In this document: in pieces, positions 1 to 8,817 of the stretch
Numbering within the stretch: the first letter of the stretch is position 1
Layout: the number at the start of each line of letters is the position of its first letter
NCBI GenBank assembly: GCA_015075515.1
Contig: JABTUE010000001.1
Span: forward strand, 124,001-188,000
Length of the DNA: 64,000 bases
Source of the DNA: Planctomycetota bacterium
GTDB taxonomy: Bacteria > Planctomycetota > UBA8742 > UBA2392
Reading direction: 5' to 3'
Program-made: the position numbers and the translations under genes
The notes under the pieces: model-generated
Seen by the model: only the letters and a program-made list of their open reading frames with translations
The model's database searches: none
Told to the model about the DNA's origin: nothing

Positions 1-324
1 GTGTGGGCTTTGCTGGACTGGGGCATTCGTGTCGTGATCGCGCCCTCGTTTGCCGACATCTTTGCCGCCAACGCGCTCAAGAACGGGCTGTTGCCCGTGG
101 CGCTGGCACCCGCGGCCTGGCGGGCCGTCCACACCGCCGCCGAGACCAGCCAGCCGGTGATGGTGGACCTGGCGGCCGGTGTGGTGCGGCTTCAGGGCCA
201 CGCGCCGCTGGCCTTTGCGATGGACGGCTTTGCGCGGCGCTGCCTGCTGGAGGGCGTGGATGAATTCGGCTGGCTGCTGGCGCGCCTGGGGGCGATTGCA
301 AACTTTGAACGGGGGCGGCCATGA
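1..324 (+). CDS. leuD: 3-isopropylmalate dehydratase small subunit, 3' part
   Basis: This is the C-terminal half of LeuD, which with LeuC isomerises 2- and 3-isopropylmalate in cytoplasmic leucine synthesis. The reading frame is open at the left edge, so the true start lies outside the window and the GTG at base 1 is not a start. The diagnostic stretch is [20 protein letters not shown] followed by NGLLPV, the swivel-domain region of the family. The stop overlaps the leuB start by four bases (ATGA), indicating translational coupling in a leu operon. Identification is firm for the visible part. Confidence 0.9.
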   Translation: MWALLDWGIRVVIAPSFADIFAANALKNGLLPVALAPAAWRAVHTAAETSQPVMVDLAAGVVRLQGHAPLAFAMDGFARRCLLEGVDEFGWLLARLGAIANFERGRP

Positions 325-1370
325 AGGCAAAGCTTGCGCTTCTGCCCGGCGACGGCATCGGGCCCGAAGTAACCGGGGCCGCCGCCGAAGTGCTGCGCGC
401 CGTGGCCCGGCGTTTCGGCCATGACTTTTCATTTGCCGCCGCGCGTGTCGGCGGCGACGCGCTGGACCACGACGGCTCGCCGCTGCCCGAACAGACCCTG
501 GCGTTGTGCCTGGGCGCCGATGCCGTGCTGCTGGGCGCCGTGGGCGGCCCGAAATGGGCGGGCGCCACGCCGGGCCCCGAGGCCGGGCTGCTGGAACTGC
601 GACGCCGGCTGGGTGTGTTTGCGAACCTGCGGCCGGCGCGCGTGATGGATGAACTGGCCGACCGCACGCCGTTTCGGCCCGGCCACGTGCGCGGCGTGGA
701 CATCCTGATCGTGCGTGAACTGACCGGCGGCGTGTATTTCGGGCGGCCTCGCGGGCGCGACGGCGACCGGGCCTTTGACACCATGAGCTACACGGCCGAT
801 GAAGTGGCCCGCGTGGCGCGCGTGGCCTTTGCTCTGGCGCGCAAACGCCGCGGCCGTGTCACATCGGTGGACAAGGCCAACGTGCTGGAGTCCTCGCGGC
901 TGTGGCGACAGGTGGTTTCGCGTGTGGCGGAAGATTTTGCCGGCGTGGAACTGCGCCACATGCTGGTGGATTCGGCGGCGCTGGCGCTGGTGCAGAACCC
1001 GCGCGAGTTTGACGTACTGCTGACCGAAAACCTGTTCGGCGACATTCTGTCGGACCAGGCCGCGGCGCTGGCCGGAGGGCTTGGCGTGCTGCCGAGCGCC
1101 GCTGTCGGCGGGCCCGGCCCGGGGTTGTTCGAACCGGTGCACGGCTCGGCGCCGGACATCGCGGGCAGGGGCATTGCCAACCCCGTGGGCGCGATTCTGT
1201 CGGCGGCCATGCTGTGCGAGCACGGTCTGGGCCTGGCCGCCGAGGCCGCGGCCATCGCGGCGGCCGTGTCGCGCGCGCTGGGCGCGGGGGTGCACACGGC
1301 CGACCTCGGTGCGGCGGGCGCGGTGGGCACCGCCGCATTCACAAAGCATGTGGTGTCGGCGCTGGCCTGA
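321..1370 (+). CDS. leuB: 3-isopropylmalate dehydrogenase
   Basis: LeuB oxidises and decarboxylates 3-isopropylmalate to 2-oxoisocaproate using NAD in leucine biosynthesis. The 349-residue product starts with the family signature [11 protein letters not shown]. It also carries GAVGGPKW, the [10 protein letters not shown] substrate loop, [10 protein letters not shown] with the catalytic Lys, and [16 protein letters not shown], which supplies the metal-binding aspartates. [18 protein letters not shown] marks the cofactor region. Length is normal for the family. The start is fixed by the ATGA overlap with leuD. No leu gene follows; the next gene begins after a regulated promoter. Confidence 0.96.
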   Translation: MKAKLALLPGDGIGPEVTGAAAEVLRAVARRFGHDFSFAAARVGGDALDHDGSPLPEQTLALCLGADAVLLGAVGGPKWAGATPGPEAGLLELRRRLGVFANLRPARVMDELADRTPFRPGHVRGVDILIVRELTGGVYFGRPRGRDGDRAFDTMSYTADEVARVARVAFALARKRRGRVTSVDKANVLESSRLWRQVVSRVAEDFAGVELRHMLVDSAALALVQNPREFDVLLTENLFGDILSDQAAALAGGLGVLPSAAVGGPGPGLFEPVHGSAPDIAGRGIANPVGAILSAAMLCEHGLGLAAEAAAIAAAVSRALGAGVHTADLGAAGAVGTAAFTKHVVSALA

Positions 1371-1388
1371 AAGACCCCGGAATTACGG

Positions 1389-1414
1389 TTGACTGTCCGC
1401 GCGCATAGTATAAC
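1389..1414 (+). promoter_or_regulatory. Candidate promoter of the ArsR/SRPBCC operon
   Basis: TTGACT at 1389-1394 and TATAAC at 1409-1414 lie just upstream of the ArsR gene. The 14-base spacer is short for a sigma-70 promoter, so it may be weak. The -10 box overlaps the left arm of the operator palindrome. Confidence 0.4.
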
Positions 1415-1425
1415 CTTAGGGTTAT
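1410..1425 (+). promoter_or_regulatory. Candidate ArsR operator palindrome
   Basis: ATAACC-TTAG-GGTTAT is a perfect 6-bp dyad with a 4-bp spacer. It overlaps the candidate -10 box. A third half site GGTTAT lies at 1436-1441 next to the likely ribosome binding site. The position suits autorepression by the ArsR-type protein encoded directly downstream; this is inferred from position and symmetry. Confidence 0.5.
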
Positions 1426-1444
1426 GAAACCAAAAGGTTATGGA

Positions 1445-1807
1445 ATGACAACGCTGGATCCACTGGACTCGGTGTTCGCCGCGCTGGCCGACCCGACACG
1501 CCGGGCGATTCTTGCGCGGCTGGCCCGGGGCGAGGCCAGTGTGGTCGAGCTAGCTAGGCCCTTTGCCATCAGCCAGCCCGCAATCTCCAAGCACCTGAAG
1601 GTGCTGGAGCGCGCGGGGTTGATTGCACGCGGCCGGCGGGCGCAGTCGCGGCCCTGCCGGTTGCGCGCTAGGCCTATGGCCCGCGCCCTGGACTGGCTCG
1701 AAAAGTACCGCAGGTTCTGGGAAACAAACTTCGCGCGGCTGGATTCGCTGCTGGAGGAACTGCAAGCCGGGCCGGACCGCAATCCAAAGAAAGGAAAGAA
1801 ACCATGA
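1445..1807 (+). CDS. ArsR-family HTH transcriptional regulator
   Basis: A 120-residue winged-helix repressor of the metal-independent ArsR subgroup that pairs with SRPBCC proteins. The helix-turn-helix is visible in ALADPTRRAILARLARGE and FAISQPAISKHLKVLERAGL. The C-terminal WLEKYRRFWE...LDSLLEEL helix is typical of this subgroup. I chose ATG 1445 because AAGG lies seven bases upstream. An in-frame ATG at 1424 would put the start inside the operator. The stop overlaps the next gene by four bases (ATGA). It probably represses its own operon through the palindrome at 1410-1425. The ligand is unknown. Confidence 0.88.
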   Translation: MTTLDPLDSVFAALADPTRRAILARLARGEASVVELARPFAISQPAISKHLKVLERAGLIARGRRAQSRPCRLRARPMARALDWLEKYRRFWETNFARLDSLLEELQAGPDRNPKKGKKP

Positions 1808-2289
1808 ACACTGGTCCACTGAAGATCACACCCAAGGGCGACCGCGAACTTGTGATAACCCGCGAGTTTGCCGCGCCGCGCAAACTTGTGTTCGACGCCT
1901 ATACAAAGCCCGAACTGATCCGGCGCTGGTTGACCGGTCTTGATGGCTGGACCTTTGACGTCTGTGAGGTGGATCTGCGCGTGGGCGGCAAGTACCGCTG
2001 GGTGTGGAAGCGCGTCAGCGACGGCTTTCTGATGGGCATGGGCGGGGTGTACCGCGAAATCAGTCCGCCGGTGCGTCTGGTGGCAACCGAGAAGTTCGAC
2101 CAGCCCTGGTACCCCGGTGAGGCCATCTGCACACTCGATCTCGCCGAAAAGAACGGCCGCACCACACTGACCCAGACCATGACCTACGAGTCGCCCGAAG
2201 CGCTGAAGGCCGTGCTGGATTCGCCCATGGAATCCGGGCTCAGCGCCGGCATGGATCGGCTGGACAAACTGGTGCAGTCGCTGGCCTGA
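1804..2289 (+). CDS. SRPBCC / AHSA1-domain protein
   Basis: A 161-residue START-like (Bet v 1 fold) protein of the AHSA1 type. It opens with TREFAAPRKLVFDAYTKPEL and continues with RRWLTGLDGWTFDVCEVDLRVGG, the usual arrangement of the family. These domains bind small hydrophobic ligands, and in ArsR-SRPBCC operons they are thought to be the effector or ligand-handling partner. The four-base overlap with the ArsR gene supports co-translation. Substrate and phenotype cannot be read from the sequence. It ends 22 bases before a convergent gene. Confidence 0.85.
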   Translation: MNTGPLKITPKGDRELVITREFAAPRKLVFDAYTKPELIRRWLTGLDGWTFDVCEVDLRVGGKYRWVWKRVSDGFLMGMGGVYREISPPVRLVATEKFDQPWYPGEAICTLDLAEKNGRTTLTQTMTYESPEALKAVLDSPMESGLSAGMDRLDKLVQSLA

Positions 2290-2311
2290 CGGGTGACGAT
2301 CTGCCGGGGCC

Positions 2312-3592
2312 TTACGCCATCCGTTCCCGCGCCTTGCGGATCAGAGCCAGGGCGCCGTCGGGGCTGTTTTCGCTCGCGGCCCGGGCCTCGGTTTGTCGCA
2401 GCAGATCCGCGACAGCGGCCGTGTCCGGCCCCAGGCTGGCGCGCGCGAACCCCAGATAGCGCGTGGGGGTAAGAAACTTGTGGTACCACTGCGCGATGCG
2501 CACCAGCCCGTCGCGCAGCCGGTCGTTGCGATTGCCGGGCGTGACACCAAAACCATCGGAGGGTTTCAGAGACTCCGCCGGGTCAAAACCGTACTGCGCG
2601 GCAATGCGCGCCTTCATTTCGGCCACCAGCGACCGGTGGGCGTCACCGGCGCGCACAAATCGCTGCACCTGCGACGTGCAAAAACCGCACACCGCCATCA
2701 TTTCGCGTTCGGCAATCCGCAGCCCGGACCCGCAACCGTGGCATATGGCTGAAATGGGGCCGGTGCTCATGGCCTCGCCTTCAAACGGCCGCGCGCAGTA
2801 ACAACCGGGACAGGTCATCTTGTCCGTGCCCACGGCCTGGGGCGAAAACAGGCCGCACTGCGGGCACTGCCAGTCAAAGTACAGGCTGTAGTCCTGCCCC
2901 ACCGGCGCGGCTTCGGCCACGGCCCTGTCGCCGTAGATCGCGCGCAGCAGTTGGTGCTGCAACTCGGGCGAAACCAGGCGCAGGTACGCCCCCACCATGA
3001 CCGACGCCTGCACGCGCAGCCGGGTTTCGGGGCTGAGGCCTTCGGGGTCCGGGGGCGAGCCCAGTTCGGCGCGCGCGGCCAGCAACCGTCCCATGATTTC
3101 CATGACGCGCGCAAAGGCCGGCAGCGGGTTCTCGTTGGCGCCAAAGCCTATGGCCGCCGTGGCGCGGTTGAGGTCCGCGTACAGTGCCGCAATCGGGCCG
3201 CCCAGCCGCTGGTGCAGCAGTTCAAAGCCCAGCCAGCGGCGGTACGCGGCGCGCGTCTGCGCGTCGGCCAGGGCGTGGGGCGGAAACACCCAGGACGTTT
3301 CCGCCAGCAGAAACCCGGCCTGTTCGGCCGCGATGTTCATCGCCGTAACGGGGTCGGCGGCAAACAGCCGTGCCGCGCGGTCCAGTTCGGCGCTGTGGTC
3401 GCTCCAGCGCTTCTGGTAGCCCTGGGGGTCAAGCATCGCCCGGCGCTGGAACTCAAGAAACGCGGGCGATTCCGTCCACTGGGTGAAGTTGAAGCCGGCG
3501 GTGGTGCCGCAACTGCCGCAGCGAACCCAGGCCTGGCGGCCGTCGGTGGGCCCGCCGCAGCGTTCACAGCGCAGATGAATCACCTGGGGCAT
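2312..3592 (-). CDS. Zinc-ribbon protein of unknown function
   Basis: A 426-residue protein with three CxxC-pair zinc ribbons: CERCGG...CGSC at the N-terminus, CPQCG...CPGC after the middle, and CHGCG...CGFC near residue 310. The start at MPQVIHLRCERC places the first ribbon at the extreme N-terminus. The frame is open for a further 70 codons upstream, but that stretch does not look protein-like. The segment between ribbons 1 and 2 is helical with no membrane segment, so a cytoplasmic protein is likely. Family and function are not recognised. It converges with the SRPBCC gene. Confidence 0.7.
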   Translation of the reverse strand: MPQVIHLRCERCGGPTDGRQAWVRCGSCGTTAGFNFTQWTESPAFLEFQRRAMLDPQGYQKRWSDHSAELDRAARLFAADPVTAMNIAAEQAGFLLAETSWVFPPHALADAQTRAAYRRWLGFELLHQRLGGPIAALYADLNRATAAIGFGANENPLPAFARVMEIMGRLLAARAELGSPPDPEGLSPETRLRVQASVMVGAYLRLVSPELQHQLLRAIYGDRAVAEAAPVGQDYSLYFDWQCPQCGLFSPQAVGTDKMTCPGCYCARPFEGEAMSTGPISAICHGCGSGLRIAEREMMAVCGFCTSQVQRFVRAGDAHRSLVAEMKARIAAQYGFDPAESLKPSDGFGVTPGNRNDRLRDGLVRIAQWYHKFLTPTRYLGFARASLGPDTAAVADLLRQTEARAASENSPDGALALIRKARERMA

Positions 3593-3820
3593 GTCCCAAC
3601 TGCACCATGCGGTGGCCGGCCGCGCAAGCGATACCGGCGGCGCGTGCGCCCGCGTGACCTCAGGGCCAACATCCAGTTGCACGAAACCAGCCTGTCGGCC
3701 CATGCCGCCGGTGTCAGCACGCCACGCTGGCTGCTTGAATAGACCTGTTTTCTCAGTTTTTGGCTTGCTTCTCAATAAGTCGGGGGGGTACTTTGGGCAC
3801 ATTGCGACCCGGAGACCGCC

Positions 3821-3982
3821 ATGTCCCTTCAGAACGCATCCTTGCTGGCACAGGTTCAGATTGCCCGCTGGCTGATTGAGAACTCGCCCTTCAAACTTCA
3901 GATCGCCCGTATCTTCCCGTTTCTGGGCATCCTGGGAGGCTCGATCACGTACAACCGGCGCAATGGCGGGCTGAACTCCGCC
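3821..3982 (+). pseudogene. Phage major-capsid-like N-terminal fragment
   Basis: About 50 residues beginning MSLQNASLLAQVQIARWLIE and including FPFLGILGGSITYNRR. The pattern of an N-terminal helix, then a hydrophobic stretch, then a TYNR motif is how many HK97-fold capsid proteins of this general type begin. After about residue 48 the reading loses protein-like character, and the next meaningful coding lies in another frame. It appears to be a short remnant joined by recombination to the following fragment. The assignment rests on pattern resemblance only. Confidence 0.35.
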
Positions 3983-4332
3983 GGAACAAACGCGGACTGC
4001 GCCCCGGTGGCACGATCAACGTCATGGCGTGCTGGGCGGCCAAGGGCGGGTTCCTGCAAAGCCTGGGTAGGACGGCCAACGTCAAGGTGCGCGGAACCAG
4101 GGCCGAGCTGCTGATGTTCTACGACGGCAATCCGGGCAAGTATCCGGAAGAAAAAGTCAGCACGTCCAAATGGACAGCCGAGCCCTCCGGCATCGAAAGC
4201 TACTCCCCTCCGCCGGGTTTTCCCAGAGACCTAGATCGAGATGACTACTCTGACGGGCCGAGGTGGGGTACCACAGGAGCCGAGAAGAAGGAAGGCAAGC
4301 TCTGGACGGCAGGAACGACCCTCTGGGATTGA
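3970..4332 (+). pseudogene. Caspase/CHAT-like domain remnant
   Basis: This frame is shifted relative to the capsid-like fragment and reads AELRRNKRGLRPGGTINVMA, then CWAAKGGFLQSLG. The sequence LRPGG-TINVMAC resembles the strand plus catalytic-Cys segment of clan CD peptidase-like effector domains (CHAT, C80 and relatives). The matching upstream His segment is absent. The C-terminal 60 residues are polar and unrecognised. The first ATG is at 4024, but the homologous segment starts earlier without a start codon, so this is probably the end of a toxin tip whose front was lost. Confidence 0.35.
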
Positions 4333-4359
4333 TCAATGTGCCGTAATGAGGATACCGCA

Positions 4360-5064
4360 ATGAGTGCTAAACTTCTGACTTTGGCTTTGCTGCCTTCGGC
4401 GCTGTTAGCCACCGGATTTGCCTTGCAGGATGGCAAGAACGTGCCGGCAGCAGGAGTGGTAAGGGCCAAGCAGATCATTCTCGTGGACGACGACGGCAAT
4501 GACTCACTTCGCGTTTCGCTGCGTGGTCGTGAATTGATCGTTCAGTCGCTTACTGACAGTCAAGACATGGGTATGTTGACATTTGACCCGCAGCTCCGAA
4601 AACTGGAAGTGAGCGGCAGGAGCCGGGATGGCACTTCTTCGGCTAGCGTGACAGCACTGGGATTCTCTGCCCGGAGACAACAAACCGTGCTTTCCAACCC
4701 TCCGTATGAGAGGGCTGACTCGATCGTGATCCGCCCCGAAAGCATCACGCTGAGTTCGGGTACACTCATTGAAGGACAGGAGATTCCGAGACGGATTGTC
4801 CTTTCGTCGGAAAGCGGGCTGTCGCTTCGGTTTTTCGGAACGAAAGCCGCAGTGCAAGAAGATAAAGAAGGACCAGAATCGGCTTATCTCTATGGCGGCG
4901 GATACTACACCTCGATGAACGGGTACCACAAGCAGCCGTCTATGATGATGCTACATGAAAGCGGATCGCGGCTGTGGCTGCTGGCCGACGCCGAGGACAA
5001 ACCGGCCATCATCAAGACGGACAAGGACAACGAGAAGATTGCCCAGTTTCCGCAAGGTAAATGA
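4360..5064 (+). CDS. Secreted protein of unknown function
   Basis: A 234-residue product with a signal peptide (MSAKLLTLALLPSALLATGF, cleavage near ALQ). The ATG at 4360 is preferred over one at 4336 because it puts the signal peptide at the N-terminus. The mature part is beta-rich and starts with a unit of the form IILVDDDGNDSLRVSL, like exported proteins built from D-x-D/N-G repeats; no named domain is recognised. Its stop overlaps the next start by four bases (ATGA), so the two are likely co-translated. By position it could be the partner of the adjacent toxin-like genes, which is inference. Confidence 0.6.
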   Translation: MSAKLLTLALLPSALLATGFALQDGKNVPAAGVVRAKQIILVDDDGNDSLRVSLRGRELIVQSLTDSQDMGMLTFDPQLRKLEVSGRSRDGTSSASVTALGFSARRQQTVLSNPPYERADSIVIRPESITLSSGTLIEGQEIPRRIVLSSESGLSLRFFGTKAAVQEDKEGPESAYLYGGGYYTSMNGYHKQPSMMMLHESGSRLWLLADAEDKPAIIKTDKDNEKIAQFPQGK

Positions 5065-6740
5065 AGGTTCAAGCCCTGCCGGCATTGGACTTGGTTTTCC
5101 ATCGGCGCGGAAAGAGAAGGACTGACGCCACCGTCGAGAAGTGCGTGGGCCACTGCAGGAACGGTTGCGCCAGTACCGGGGCGGGGGATGTGATGGGCGC
5201 GTACTGTTTCTTTGACGGCCCCAACTGCCTTGTGCGCTGCCACCCGACGGCGCAGTACGGAGCTTCCATCTGGCGGCCTGACGTGCCCACGCCGCCGCCG
5301 GGCGGTGTCACGTACAATCTTGTGTACTGGAACCAGACCTGGCCGCAGTACAGCGTGACGATTCCGACCACCTGCCCCGGCGGGCAGTCCTCGGGAACCA
5401 CGACCCCGGTTGCGGTGCCGCCTCCTGCATCTCCGCCTGCGCCACTGCCGGTGGCACCGCCCGCCGGCGCGGCTGTGCCCGCGACGATTGCGGCATCACG
5501 CCGCTGGATCAACGTCCAAGCAACCCCGCCGGCCATGGCAACGCCAGGACCGGACCATAACCTGCCGCGGCATACGCCGGAGGAACCGCCGGCTTACGCT
5601 GGCGAGCCGGATTGCCCACCCTGCCCGCCCTGCGGCGTCAGCCACGACACCGCAGGCGCGACCGCCCCTGTGGAACACCCGTCGCGGTTTCCCGCCTCAG
5701 CCTCGGTGTTCCTGCATGAGGTAACGCCACCGGACAGGGAGGCGGAAAAGAAGCTGCCAATGCCCGGCGTCATCCAGGTCCAGACTGAGCGCGAAAAGCA
5801 GAAACAGAAATGGGTGTGGTGGAAGGAGTGGCTGCCCTACAACGCCTTGGCGCAGAGGTTCGAATACGAGTACTTTGATCTATCCAGCGCTCATGCAGTA
5901 ATCGGTTCCGCCAGAGAATATCGCAATCAAGCAAATCTGTGTTTTATGGGTACGAAGTACCGTAACGTAACCAAGATCAAGATAAAAGTCGATCTGCTTT
6001 TAACTTACTGGTGCCAATTCAAAGCTTTCAAGCCCAAGGACCAAGGCAAGGTGCTGTACAGCACTGTTCAGTCGGCCATCCCGACACTTCGAATATTGTG
6101 GGCAGTCAAGAATATTTTGGCCGCATTTCCTGACCCAACTGCAATTATTGAGTCAGTATGGGGGCTACGAGAATCCATTAAAAACCTTGTCGATCCTCCT
6201 CCAGAGGCAAAGCCAAAGTTTGGATTTACCTTCATTCGCGCATTGGGAAAAACTAGGACATCGGCAGATTGGGTCATTGACTACTCCGATCCCAAGACTC
6301 CTCAAACTGGAACATTCATAAGCTTTGAGCCGGTGTTTCACATGATGGGGGCAAAGCCAGTACCAAAGTTATGTCCGGAAGCTCCCTTGATGCCCTCAAG
6401 TTGGGATCCGGATCCAAGATCAAAAGATGACTATATTGGGGACCGTGGGCAGACAGACCGCCTAGGGTATCTCGTGGATCCAGACACGGGCGTAGATAGG
6501 TCAGGTCTTGTACCGGATCCTTACAGCATAGAGAACCTCAAAGTTATCTTACCGCAATTGTTGCCTTGGAAAGAACCCTGGATTACACGCCGAATCAGCT
6601 TTGAGAGCAGGCAAGCCTGCGCGGATAAGTGCAGCAGCCCCCCCCCTGCTTTCCATCTGCTCTGGGCGACAAAAACTGGCCCCTGTCGCTCAAGACTGGT
6701 TTTGTACACAACGATAATGACAGACAGTGGTATCCAGTGA
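5061..6740 (+). CDS. Chimeric Pro-rich protein, possible toxin-tip carrier
   Basis: The first 80 residues are Cys-rich (CVGHCRNGC, CFFDGPNCLVRC). A long Pro/Ala-rich linker follows to about residue 240. After this the base composition drops and the sequence becomes a globular domain of unknown type (WVWWKEWLPYNALAQRFEYE onward). That layout, a conserved GC-rich front with an AT-richer tail and a lipoprotein gene behind it, resembles a polymorphic toxin, but no catalytic motif is recognised. A run of nine C at 6638-6646 lies near the 3' end. The annotated frame ends in an unnatural tail, while one extra C would join it to a better C-terminus ending at 6826. Confidence 0.5.
   Translation: MKVQALPALDLVFHRRGKRRTDATVEKCVGHCRNGCASTGAGDVMGAYCFFDGPNCLVRCHPTAQYGASIWRPDVPTPPPGGVTYNLVYWNQTWPQYSVTIPTTCPGGQSSGTTTPVAVPPPASPPAPLPVAPPAGAAVPATIAASRRWINVQATPPAMATPGPDHNLPRHTPEEPPAYAGEPDCPPCPPCGVSHDTAGATAPVEHPSRFPASASVFLHEVTPPDREAEKKLPMPGVIQVQTEREKQKQKWVWWKEWLPYNALAQRFEYEYFDLSSAHAVIGSAREYRNQANLCFMGTKYRNVTKIKIKVDLLLTYWCQFKAFKPKDQGKVLYSTVQSAIPTLRILWAVKNILAAFPDPTAIIESVWGLRESIKNLVDPPPEAKPKFGFTFIRALGKTRTSADWVIDYSDPKTPQTGTFISFEPVFHMMGAKPVPKLCPEAPLMPSSWDPDPRSKDDYIGDRGQTDRLGYLVDPDTGVDRSGLVPDPYSIENLKVILPQLLPWKEPWITRRISFESRQACADKCSSPPPAFHLLWATKTGPCRSRLVLYTTIMTDSGIQ
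6638..6646 (+). repeat. Poly-C tract (9 C) at a frame switch
   Basis: Nine consecutive C residues lie inside the 3' end of the preceding gene. With nine C the protein ends at 6740. With ten C it would continue as NWPLSLKTGFVHNDNDRQWY and onward to a stop at 6826, which has a more protein-like composition. This could be a phase-variable tract, a mutation or an assembly error. Confidence 0.6.
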
Positions 6741-6894
6741 GCGCCTGGAGCGAAGGAGTATTCGAATCTACATATGATACGGAAGAAGTGACACCCTCTA
6801 CTACAATACAAAGTGATCGTAAGTAGCAACACGAGTTCGCGCGACTCATTGTCGCCCAAAATCCAGTAACTGCAACCTCCTGAAGAGGCATTGA

Positions 6895-7353
6895 ATGATC
6901 TTACGCCCGCTCAGCACGATTTTGCTTATGCTCTGCCTGGGGCTGGCAGTACTACAGATGGGATGCACCGCAACGAACTCGAGTGCGACTGTTTCGTTCG
7001 CTCTCGAGTCGGATCGATTACTGGCGTTGTTGCCCAAGTCCCACTCGTATATGTCTCACCTGAGCTGGCATATAGTTACTACAGATGGCGGTCGGTTTAG
7101 GGTTTCAAGCGATTCTGACCCTGCCTGGCCTCAACTTCGGCCTCGTTGGAGGACTACACCGCAGGGCCTGACAGAGGTTTTTCTGGCTCGCGGAGTGTAT
7201 GAGATTCCGAAGGAATGGCAGGCGCTTCACTACTCGCTAGCGGTAACAAATGCAGGGTCACAGGATCCGGTCGGACTTGTTACTTTTTCCCGTGTTGTGG
7301 ATCTAAAGGGCGCAGACACTGGGATCTTTATTGATTTATCACACTTAGAGTAG
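6895..7353 (+). CDS. Putative lipoprotein, possible immunity protein
   Basis: A 152-residue protein with a lipoprotein signal peptide: a hydrophobic stretch (TILLMLCLGLAVLQMGC) with a lipobox LQMGC near residue 24. The mature domain is small and beta-rich with no recognised family. Codon use is AT-richer than the surrounding core genes, like the 3' half of the preceding gene. Following a toxin-like gene with a lipoprotein is the usual layout for immunity to an imported toxin, so that role is possible but unproven. About 170 bases without a recognised feature follow before the IS3 remnant. Confidence 0.55.
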   Translation: MILRPLSTILLMLCLGLAVLQMGCTATNSSATVSFALESDRLLALLPKSHSYMSHLSWHIVTTDGGRFRVSSDSDPAWPQLRPRWRTTPQGLTEVFLARGVYEIPKEWQALHYSLAVTNAGSQDPVGLVTFSRVVDLKGADTGIFIDLSHLE

Positions 7354-7527
7354 CATAAAGGAAAATTATTTGATGGCGTCCTCACAAAGCGCGGGTGATT
7401 CATAGTCTGCTGGTGGCGAGTGTGTAATCGTGCCAGTCCTTTCTTGTCGGCACTCTCAGTTCCGCGCCCCATTCCAGAAGCCTCTCAAACAGCAGGGGCC
7501 TTCTTGCGGCCTTGCGGCGGTTGAACC

Positions 7528-7923
7528 TATACCGCTCCCCTTGGAGTTGCAGCCACCCTTATTGAGGCCGATGATGGCTTTGGGAGGGTATGAACATGGC
7601 AACCGAACTACCGCAGGACGAAGTGCAGCGCTGGACCGCCAAGCGCCGTGGCACTGGTCTTGAGCATCCTCAGGTGCGAGACGTCCGTGGCCGACGCCGC
7701 ACGCAAGCACGGGCTTACCGTGGCCGAAATCGAGCAATGGCGCGAGAAGTTCCTGGCCGGCGCCGAGAACTCGTTGCGCTCACACCCCCGCAACGACGAA
7801 CAGCTCAAGGATCACGAGATCAAGCGCCTCAAGCAGAAGATCGGTGACCTGGTCATGGACAACCAAATCCTGCAGGAGGCCCTGAAACCCTACCGCCCTC
7901 AGGAGGGGACGTTGAACGAATAA
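7528..7923 (+). mobile_element. IS3-family element, truncated copy
   Basis: The first 396 bases match the left part of the complete element at 11629-12868, from TATACCGCTCCCC through the orfA stop. Two bases present in the full copy (TG after AAGCGCCG) are missing here. orfB and the right end are absent; the IS5-family element begins directly after the orfA stop. It is a dead remnant. Confidence 0.85.
7590..7923 (+). pseudogene. IS3-family OrfA, frameshifted
   Basis: The product begins MNMATELPQDEVQRWTAKRR as in the intact copy, then a 2-bp deletion near 7650 shifts the frame. The correct frame resumes with ALVLSILRCETSVADAARKH and ends with the same C-terminus as the intact OrfA. The HTH region and the leucine-zipper-like tail are therefore present but split. 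It cannot give full-length OrfA without frameshifting. Confidence 0.88.
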
Positions 7924-8817
7924 GAGGCTGTTTCAAAACCAGTAAAGTTGGCTTGGGAGGCTGGCCGATAGGTTTGGCATAGGTCCATTAACCTGGAGAA
8001 TGCCATGCCTCGACCCTTGGTCAGCGATGAACTTTGGAGCGTCGTCCAACCCCTGCTTCCCCCCGAACGTCCCAAACCAAAGGGCGGGCGGCCCGCCGCC
8101 GATCCCGTGCCTGTTTGCTGGGCATCTTTGTGCCAAGTCCGGCGGGGCCTGGAACAGCATCCCGGCCGAGCTTGAGCCGCTAGCCTGGCCACCTGCTGGC
8201 GACGCTTCAAGGACTGGACCAAAGCCGGCATCTGGCAGACCATCTGGAAGCTTTCACTGGCCAGGCTCAACAGGCAGGGCAAGATTGACCTCTCCGCGCT
8301 GTTGCCGACAGCGTCCCATGCGTGCGGTTTTGGGGGCCCACACCGGCCCGAACCCGACCGACCGTGCCAAGCAAGGCTGCAAGCACCACCTGATCACCGA
8401 CGCCAACGGCGTGCCGCTGGCGCACTTCCTCACGGGCGCCATCGTGCCGGACGGGCACCTCGCGCTGCCCTTGCTGCACGCCATCCCGCCGATTCGCGGC
8501 CGTGCGGGACCACCGATCTGCCGGCCCGAGTACTACCTTGCGGATCGCGGCTACGGATGGGAGTGGAACATCATTCGGGTCAAGGCCATGGGCGTGAAGT
8601 CTCTGCTGGCAAGGCCCGGAGACAACACCCACGGCAGCGGGCTGGGTAAACTGCGGTACGTGGTGGAGCGCACGATCCCGTGGTTCAAGGCCTGGCGCAG
8701 GTTGCGCGTGTGTTACGAGAAGACGCCTCTGAGCCTGATCGGGTTTCATACCCTCGCCGCCGCCATGATCTGCTTCAACAAGGCATTACGGAGTTAGAAT
8801 GGTTTTGAAACAGCCTC
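7924..8817 (+). mobile_element. IS5-family insertion sequence, decayed
   Basis: The 894-bp element has perfect 18-bp terminal inverted repeats starting GAGGCTGTTTCAAAACCA (7924-7941 and 8800-8817). TAA flanks both ends (7921-7923 and 8818-8820), consistent with the short TNA-type target duplication of some IS5 subgroups. It carries one transposase gene broken by several frameshifts. It sits exactly at the orfA stop of the IS3 remnant, and the sequence beyond it is not IS3 orfB. Confidence 0.85.
8005..8797 (+). pseudogene. IS5-family transposase, multiply frameshifted
   Basis: The N-terminus MPRPLVSDELWSVVQPLLPP, with PKGGRPAADP, is the DUF4096-like start of IS5-family transposases. The frame then shifts near 8110, back near 8185 (TCWRRFKDWTKAGIWQTIWK) and again near 8320. 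The last part, HHLITDANGVPLAHF through YYLADRGYGWE and VVERTIPWFKAWRRLRV, contains the second Asp and the Glu of the DDE triad. The segment expected to hold the first Asp is degraded. At least three frameshifts make an active transposase very unlikely. Confidence 0.88.

Noticed and set aside
3821..3982. Encapsulin or intact prophage capsid gene
   Set aside because: Only about 50 residues are protein-like, and no other phage structural, portal or terminase gene lies nearby.
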